Of a stretch of DNA of 64,000 nucleotides, positions 58,745-64,000 are shown piece after piece; the stretch's first letter is position 1; each line of letters starts with the position of its first letter. The DNA is taken from positions 581 to 64,580 of the forward strand of contig DDIL01000043.1 of assembly GCA_002338515.1 (NCBI GenBank), given 5' to 3'. The notes beneath the pieces were generated by a model that did no database searches, was not told where the DNA came from, and saw nothing but the letters and a program-made list of their open reading frames with translations. This DNA comes from Glaciecola sp. UBA1851. Its GTDB lineage: Bacteria; Pseudomonadota; Gammaproteobacteria; Enterobacterales; Alteromonadaceae. A program made the translations under genes and the position numbers.

Positions 58745-58777
58745 AAGGTATCTAATAGTCAAACTACTAGATACCTT
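58745..58777. other. Strong hairpin between mmuM and the phytase gene
   Basis: AAGGTATCTA and TAGATACCTT form a perfect ten-base stem, extendable by four more pairs around a CAA loop. The minus strand lacks a T-run after it, so it is not a standard terminator for the phytase transcript; it could protect the 3' end after processing. Confidence 0.5.
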
Positions 58778-58830
58778 GTTTTAGGCTTTATGTTTAATTG
58801 TTCAATATTATTGATTGGGCTAATTAAGTT

Positions 58831-59868
58831 TCACATTTTTTCAATATTTAACGGAGCAAATTTAAAGTTCTGTTTACCATCATTATTGAAGCCATCTTGC
58901 GCCACGATCATGCCGTTAGGAAAGCCCTCTAGTGGAACATGGGTCACTTCAATACCATCAGTTTCTTGTGCACCGTCCACTGTATCAGAACCAGTAATTC
59001 TGAATCTTGAAACAAAGGCATAAGGCGGTGTTGCTTCATATATAGCAAAACTGTCATTCCCTTGTGATGATGCAATAAGCTTTGGTTTATCTGCTTTATA
59101 AAGTGCCAACCCCTCTATGTCAGCCACAATACCATTGGCACTGCCAACTTGGTCAATACTGATAGGCGAATCCAAGCTTTCTGCTATGTCTTCAAAAACC
59201 CAAATGCCATGCTCTTCCTCACCCACAAATATGCGATTACGTTCATCATCTACTACGCAACCTTCTAATTGGGAATCAAACTGAAAACTTGCCTTCAACG
59301 ACATGCTTAATAGACTGTCATTTTCAGTTAATTCATATTGCTCAATTAAGCCTGTTTTATAAGTAACAAACGCGAAAACTGAATTGGCATAGTAACCCAA
59401 GCAAAAGCCATAAGGCTCTTCTTTAACAGGAAATTGATTGAACTTCTCAATTCCATTTTCGGAAATGGTTATCCAACCAACAGTATTATCTTGTCTGTCT
59501 GTAAATGCACCGATATCTACTGAATCATTTTGCAATAAAACGTTCTGACGAATATCAATATTGTTGGGTAGCCCACCCTCTAAGAATTGAATTTGCTTGC
59601 CATTAAGATCATAGACACCTAATCCAGATTTCTTATTCGTACCAATCACAAAACTTTTATTAGGATCCGATGGATGTATCCATATAGCTGGGTCGTCTGC
59701 CGCATCGCCACTTGTTAAAACAGGTGTGGTTTCAACAGTAGCGTTAATGTTTGTAACGGCGTCACTATCAGAGTAGGCAATATCATCTCTGTCGATTAAT
59801 AAACTACAAGCTGACATACCGGTTAAACAGAAAGTTAACATTGATAATATTTTCAATTGAGTCTTCAT
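58831..59868 (-). CDS. Beta-propeller phytase (3-phytase), probable lipoprotein
   Basis: 345 residues. Signal peptide with a lipobox-like end (GMSA|C21). The mature part is a beta-propeller phytase: SGDAADDPAIWIHP near the N-terminus (calcium and substrate residues), NNIDIRQNV, LEGCVVDDERNRIFVGEE, ADIEGLALY and QGNDSFAIYE. It would release phosphate from inositol hexakisphosphate in a calcium-dependent way at the cell surface or periplasm. It starts one base after the TonB receptor stops, a pairing known in Shewanella, Caulobacter and other marine bacteria, and shares the upstream Pho boxes. Confidence 0.94.
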   Translation of the reverse strand: MKTQLKILSMLTFCLTGMSACSLLIDRDDIAYSDSDAVTNINATVETTPVLTSGDAADDPAIWIHPSDPNKSFVIGTNKKSGLGVYDLNGKQIQFLEGGLPNNIDIRQNVLLQNDSVDIGAFTDRQDNTVGWITISENGIEKFNQFPVKEEPYGFCLGYYANSVFAFVTYKTGLIEQYELTENDSLLSMSLKASFQFDSQLEGCVVDDERNRIFVGEEEHGIWVFEDIAESLDSPISIDQVGSANGIVADIEGLALYKADKPKLIASSQGNDSFAIYEATPPYAFVSRFRITGSDTVDGAQETDGIEVTHVPLEGFPNGMIVAQDGFNNDGKQNFKFAPLNIEKM

Positions 59869-59869
59869 A

Positions 59870-62389
59870 TTAAAAATTCACCTCTACACCAAATCTACCT
59901 GTCCAAGAATATGTTTCATATTGTAATAATCTAGGGCGATCAGGGCCTTTTTGATAGGCGACATAATCGGTATCATTTAAATTAGCCAACTTAACAAAAA
60001 CTTGTACGTTTTTGTTCACGTCATAACTGGCAGTCCAGTCCATTTTGATTTGGTCTTGTACCCATCTATCCTCTAGCGCATCACCACCAAGTTCATCTAG
60101 GTAATCATCACGGTACGAATAAGTAAAGCGAGTACTAAATGCGCCTTTTTCATATCCTAATGTTACGTTGTAAGTTGTTTCAGACGTAGAAGGCAATACA
60201 ATAGTACGGTCGCTTAACTTCCCTTCAGTATCGGTATAAGTATAGTTAAGTCCAAATATTAGACCTGAGTCAAATGCTTGATTATAAGCAAATTCAAAGC
60301 CTGCAACGGTTGCTGAGTCACCATTTTGAGGAATAACTGCTTCTACAAAAGATACTCCATTGTATACACCATTGTACGGGGCATCGTCTGCCTCAAATTC
60401 TTGATCAATAATAAAGTTATCGATGTCTTTATAAAAAATGCCACCTTGAACTACTGCACCTTCAGCAAAGTAATACTCAAGACTAATGTCAAGGTTTGTT
60501 GCTTCATATGGGTCGAGTTCTGGATTTCCTGCCTCAATTTCAAAATCTTCATTGGTTTCTAAGAAAGGCGCTAGTTTACCTAATTTAGGCCTAACAATTG
60601 ATTGGTAAATACCACCCCTTAGAATCACGTCTTCTTGAATTTCATATTTAAAGGCAACTGAAGGCAATAAATTTGAATAGTCATTATCAAAGCTTCTTGC
60701 CTCAACTGTTTCTGCGTCACCATCTACATAGTTACCATTTGATTTATTATCAGTTTGTTCATATCTGAAACCACCTATAACGAGTAGTTTTTCAGTTTCA
60801 TATCCAGCTTGAATAAAGAGTGCTAATACATCTTCTTCTATTGTGAAATCATCTAATTGAGAATCAACGACTAAACGTTCATTATCGCCAAAATTGGCTA
60901 AGTTATTATTGTTAAATTGACGCGTGCGAGGTAGATCAGGAACTGGTCCTAAATCGAATAATGAATAGGATGCTGACCCAGCAACTTGAGCTAATGTGTA
61001 ATCATCCAAATCACCATATTCAATTATTTCTACATCTACGGTTTTTTCTTTTTGACGATACTTGCCACCAAATTTGATATCTAGCTCACCGTTGGCTAGT
61101 GTAAATTCCTTTTCAGCATCAAACTGTAAGGTGGTCTCTTGCTCTTCCGATTCTGCGTCAACCAGTTCAATTTTATCTAATTCATAAATACTTGGGTCGG
61201 TAAAATCAAAATTAACGGAAGAGGCAACAAAAGGGGTAAATTCTAAATTTGTATAGTCAAAGTCTACGCTTAAATCACCCGCTTCATCAAAATCTCGGCG
61301 AAAGCGAGTTGGATCTTGAGTTTTGTATTCGTTTTCTGATGCTTCTGCATAACTGGCAGCATATTCAAGCTCCCAATTACCCTTTAAAATGGTTTCACCG
61401 CCAAATTCAAATGTTTTTATAATTTGTGATTCAAATCTATCTTTTAGTCCACGGCGAACAGAAATTTCACCATCTGCTGAATCGAAAGTAACCGATTCCC
61501 CTGCTTGGCTACTTGGCTCTTCGCCCATTTCAAATACAAGTCGTCTTCTAGATTCAAAATCATCAAATTTAGAATATAAGGTTCTTAGGTATAATTCGGT
61601 ATTTTCGGTTAGTTGATAGTCTAATGTTAAAGACAGGCCCGTGCGATCTCTTTCAACGTCGTAGTCTCGGTATTCAACTGCGTCAGCATACACGACACCG
61701 TCATCGGTTTCGCTCCAACCGTCCATTTCTAAGTTATCAGTAGATGTTTTACGTTCTGATACCTTAAAGCCACCTGCTAAAGCTAATTTATTAGTGAGCT
61801 TTTTAGAAAAATTAATGCCATATTCGGGAGACGTTTCTTCATTCAAATCGTTATAACTTGCAATTACTTGTGCATTAATGAAGTCTTCTCTTTTATTCGC
61901 GCTAATAGTATTAATTCGAATTGTTGCGCCTATGGTATCGCCATCCATTTCTGGTATCAGCGTTTTTATTACTTCAATAGATTCAACTAATTCAGATGGG
62001 ATAACGTCTAACGCAACAGCTCGGGTGTCGCCTTCAGGAGCAGGTAATCTCACACCGTTTAAGGTAGCGGCATTTAATTCAGGGTCGAGTCCTCGAATTG
62101 AAATAAATCGCCCTTCACCTTGATCATCAAGCACGTTTACGCCTGGCAATCTTCTCACTGCTTCCGCTACGTTTTGATCAGGTAAATTACCAATTGTCGC
62201 GTTAGTAATCACACTAGTAACGGTTTCAGCTTCTCTTTGTGCTGCAATTGCACTTGTGAGCATGCCTCGTTGCCCTACTATTTTTATTGTTTCAAGGTCG
62301 GATTCAGATTCGGTTTGGGGATTATCTTGTGCTGTGGCTAAATATGACATACTTGCCACTGCAATGGCTATTGCTGATTTCTTAAACAT
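59870..62389 (-). CDS. TonB-dependent outer-membrane receptor, phytase-linked
   Basis: 839 residues. Signal peptide about 1-20 (ending ATA|QD), TonB-box-like segment (ETIKIVGQR), plug domain about 50-165 (NLPDQNVAEAVRRLPGVNV, FISIRGLDPELN) and a beta-barrel ending in the terminal Phe of GVEVNF. The type is that of the Caulobacter/Xanthomonas subfamily. It probably imports phytate or its products; the evidence is the adjoining phytase gene and Pho control. No TonB-ExbBD genes are in the window. Confidence 0.93.
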   Translation of the reverse strand: MFKKSAIAIAVASMSYLATAQDNPQTESESDLETIKIVGQRGMLTSAIAAQREAETVTSVITNATIGNLPDQNVAEAVRRLPGVNVLDDQGEGRFISIRGLDPELNAATLNGVRLPAPEGDTRAVALDVIPSELVESIEVIKTLIPEMDGDTIGATIRINTISANKREDFINAQVIASYNDLNEETSPEYGINFSKKLTNKLALAGGFKVSERKTSTDNLEMDGWSETDDGVVYADAVEYRDYDVERDRTGLSLTLDYQLTENTELYLRTLYSKFDDFESRRRLVFEMGEEPSSQAGESVTFDSADGEISVRRGLKDRFESQIIKTFEFGGETILKGNWELEYAASYAEASENEYKTQDPTRFRRDFDEAGDLSVDFDYTNLEFTPFVASSVNFDFTDPSIYELDKIELVDAESEEQETTLQFDAEKEFTLANGELDIKFGGKYRQKEKTVDVEIIEYGDLDDYTLAQVAGSASYSLFDLGPVPDLPRTRQFNNNNLANFGDNERLVVDSQLDDFTIEEDVLALFIQAGYETEKLLVIGGFRYEQTDNKSNGNYVDGDAETVEARSFDNDYSNLLPSVAFKYEIQEDVILRGGIYQSIVRPKLGKLAPFLETNEDFEIEAGNPELDPYEATNLDISLEYYFAEGAVVQGGIFYKDIDNFIIDQEFEADDAPYNGVYNGVSFVEAVIPQNGDSATVAGFEFAYNQAFDSGLIFGLNYTYTDTEGKLSDRTIVLPSTSETTYNVTLGYEKGAFSTRFTYSYRDDYLDELGGDALEDRWVQDQIKMDWTASYDVNKNVQVFVKLANLNDTDYVAYQKGPDRPRLLQYETYSWTGRFGVEVNF

Positions 62390-62692
62390 ATGTGTTCCTA
62401 TATACGATTATTAGTGTGTTTGAGTAAATTTTGGTGTGGGTTTATATTTAATTATTCGGGCTGAATACTGATGGGCTTTGTTGAAATGAAGATGACAGAT
62501 TATTGAAGTTATTATGTCGTTTTTATGTCTAATTTATGACAGCTAAAAGATGACAACTGATTAATAACATCACATCGAAGTCCATTGTCTGTCACAAAAA
62601 TACTATTTACTGACCTCTTATATTTGAGAATATCAAGGCTCATTCAGGGAAATTAGCTTATCCCTACTGTTCATAAAGTACGCTATAAAAGT
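62390..62692. other. Control region upstream of the phytate operon
   Basis: No gene. The region between the divergent receptor and chemotaxis genes holds the Pho boxes described separately. A further ATCTGTCAT on the minus strand near 62492-62498 may be an additional half-site. Confidence 0.6.
62514..62556 (-). promoter_or_regulatory. Pho boxes (PhoB sites) of the phytate operon
   Basis: On the minus strand CTGTCAT (62536-62542), TAGACAT (62525-62531) and ACGACAT (62514-62520) repeat with an exact 11-base period, separated by AAAT and AAAA. TTGTCAT (62550-62556) stands just upstream. The PhoB site is CTGTCAT repeats at 11-base spacing with an AT-rich spacer. Confidence 0.78.
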
Positions 62693-62719
62693 TAAAGCGA
62701 GCCGTATTAAGGCCGATAC
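62693..62719 (+). promoter_or_regulatory. Sigma-28 (FliA) promoter of the chemotaxis receptor gene
   Basis: TAAA (62693-62696), 15 bases, then GCCGATAC (62712-62719), compared with the flagellar consensus TAAA-N15-GCCGATAA. Transcription would start near 62727, about 67 bases before the ATG. Confidence 0.88.
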
Positions 62720-62793
62720 CAACGTATCAGTGCATTCAACACTATTACTGGTCGTCATTATCTTTTTTCAACGTCCTATTCGGAGCGTCTTTA

Positions 62794-64000
62794 ATGCAAG
62801 TAAAGCAAAAACTCATGTCTTATGCTTTCGTGGTAAGTTTGGCTTTATTAGTTTTGGGCATAATTTTTTATGTTCTGAGTAATTCTGTGCAAGATAGATT
62901 GGGAGAAGCGTCCAGTTTATCTAAACGCGCAGTTGCCTCTTCAGATGGCGTTGAAACTACTATTGCCACAAGCCAAGCTGAGTTAAATGCAATGGCTGAG
63001 AAGCTAAGCGAAGTAACCGCGCCACTAAACTTAAATAAACAAAGGCTCGCCATTTTAGACAGAAAGTCGGAAGCGGTAATTAGCCGAATATCTGAACTCA
63101 AAGAACTGCTATTAGTTGCATCAGAATCACTAGATGAAGACAGTGAGGCTCTTTATGAAATTGAAGACGCAATGTATGAGTTAGAAGATATTCAAAGCGA
63201 GCTTAGAAGAGAATTGCTAGCGAATATTCAAACCACTGCCACGGCGAATAATACCGTAGCAAATGATGTCATTCAGGGCGCAGACGATTTAACACAATTA
63301 AATATAAAGTTTCAAAATGCATTTGAATCGTTAATGGCAGTAAACTTAGCAAATACAATGAATAATCAAAATGCTATTAAGACGATTGAGCGAGCTGAAC
63401 AAAAAAATCTGCAAGCAAAAGTCATATTAACCGTAACAATTATTGTTATTGCTTTACTAGTAATAGGTGTTGTTACTTACACCATTGTGTTAGTTACTAA
63501 ACCGCTTGACGCTATTTCTGCCGGTATCGAAAAAGTGGCGAGCGGAGATTTTACGACAGAGTTTAAAGCGATTAGACAAGACGAGTTTGGCGCTGTGGCA
63601 AATGCCATGAACCAAATGGTGAAAAAAATTAAGCACACAATTGAACAAATCAGCCATGAAACCTCGGTTTTATTAGATACAGCAAGCAATATGGAAACAA
63701 ATAGTATTGCAACTAAAAAAGCAATAGAGAAAGAGCAAGATGAAGTTAATTCTGTCGTATGCGCAACACAGCAAATGTTGCAAGCAGTAAACGCGGTAAC
63801 GATTGCGTCACATGAGTCATTGAAATCTTCACAAGCGTCTAGCGAAGCGTCAGAAGGTGGGGTTGAAATTGTTCAGGAAAATATAAGAAAAGTAAATGAA
63901 TTGGCTCAAGAGTTTAATCAAGCAGCATCTGTTGTTAGCAACGTGCAAACCCATACTGAAGAAATTGATAAAATTTTAGAAGTTATTAAAGACATTACCG
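62794..64000 (+). CDS. Methyl-accepting chemotaxis protein, N-terminal part
   Basis: 402 residues are visible before the window ends; the frame is open throughout. Membrane segments at about 9-28 and 210-233 enclose a periplasmic, mostly helical ligand region (30-209) of no recognised class. A HAMP domain follows (about 233-285, ITKPLDAIS-like VTKPLDAIS and DEFGAVANAMNQM) and then the beginning of the cytoplasmic signalling helices. GGAG stands eight bases before the ATG. The conserved hairpin tip and methylation sites lie beyond the window. A sigma-28 promoter places it in the motility regulon. Confidence 0.93.
   Translation, partial: MQVKQKLMSYAFVVSLALLVLGIIFYVLSNSVQDRLGEASSLSKRAVASSDGVETTIATSQAELNAMAEKLSEVTAPLNLNKQRLAILDRKSEAVISRISELKELLLVASESLDEDSEALYEIEDAMYELEDIQSELRRELLANIQTTATANNTVANDVIQGADDLTQLNIKFQNAFESLMAVNLANTMNNQNAIKTIERAEQKNLQAKVILTVTIIVIALLVIGVVTYTIVLVTKPLDAISAGIEKVASGDFTTEFKAIRQDEFGAVANAMNQMVKKIKHTIEQISHETSVLLDTASNMETNSIATKKAIEKEQDEVNSVVCATQQMLQAVNAVTIASHESLKSSQASSEASEGGVEIVQENIRKVNELAQEFNQAASVVSNVQTHTEEIDKILEVIKDIT

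Noticed and set aside
1..64000. CRISPR arrays, insertion sequences, prophage, defence islands, tRNA genes
   Set aside because: None seen on either strand; gene content is core metabolism plus a few accessory genes.

Overview
The window reads as a chromosomal segment of a marine gammaproteobacterium of the order Alteromonadales. The pointers are AT-rich DNA, the core gene order lpxC / M23 peptidase / secA / mutT and zapD / coaE / pilD / pilC / pilA / nadC / ampE / pdhR / aceEF / lpd, a PEP-CTERM protein, and a phytase paired with a TonB-dependent receptor. I do not assign a genus. I saw no tRNA, rRNA operon, CRISPR array, prophage or intact insertion sequence. One RNA gene is clear: 6S RNA (ssrS), about 35923-36107 on the minus strand.

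Layout. 1-5286 (+): end of lpxC, a membrane-anchored M23 peptidase, secA and mutT. 5272-11901 (-): nitrate assimilation operon nrtA-nrtB-nrtD-nasA-mobA, preceded by a two-hairpin leader with an intrinsic terminator, a sigma-54-like promoter and NtrC-like sites. 12206-19303 (-): EAL-domain remnant, aspartoacylase, yacG, zapD, coaE, type IV pilus genes pilD, pilC and pilA (pilB is not between them), and nadC. 19516-27990 (+): ampE, pdhR and the pyruvate dehydrogenase genes aceE, aceF and lpd, with a PdhR operator before pdhR. 28180-31104 (+): a DUF1289 protein, an HDOD protein and two tandem DUF481 outer-membrane proteins.

31237-36107 (-): serA (with a near-perfect MetJ operator upstream), rpiA, 5-formyltetrahydrofolate cyclo-ligase, a nucleoside hydrolase, ribokinase and ssrS. 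The nucleoside hydrolase, ribokinase and RpiA form a logical route from nucleosides through ribose and ribose 5-phosphate into the pentose phosphate pathway. 36465-41139 (+): ygfB, pepP, ubiH and ubiI. 41136-45333 (-): an RND efflux pump and its adaptor. 45966-46637 (+): a PEP-CTERM protein behind a textbook sigma-54 promoter. 46702-49292 (-): a secreted amidohydrolase and a LysR regulator. 49476-53988 (+): glycine cleavage genes gcvT, gcvH and gcvP.

53999-54625 (-): a small unnamed operon, made of a 44-residue membrane peptide and a 148-residue helical protein, under a promoter with a perfect Fur box; this is the best candidate for an undescribed system. 54935-64000: a PHB-depolymerase-family hydrolase with a long acidic tail, a membrane diguanylate cyclase, a homocysteine methyltransferase, a Pho-box-controlled phytase and TonB receptor pair, and a chemotaxis receptor cut by the window end and preceded by a sigma-28 promoter.

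Much of the window's information is regulatory. Nitrogen (NtrC/sigma-54), pyruvate (PdhR), methionine (MetJ), iron (Fur), phosphate (PhoB) and motility (FliA) signals can each be read next to genes whose function fits. All calls come from reading the sequence; no database search was run.
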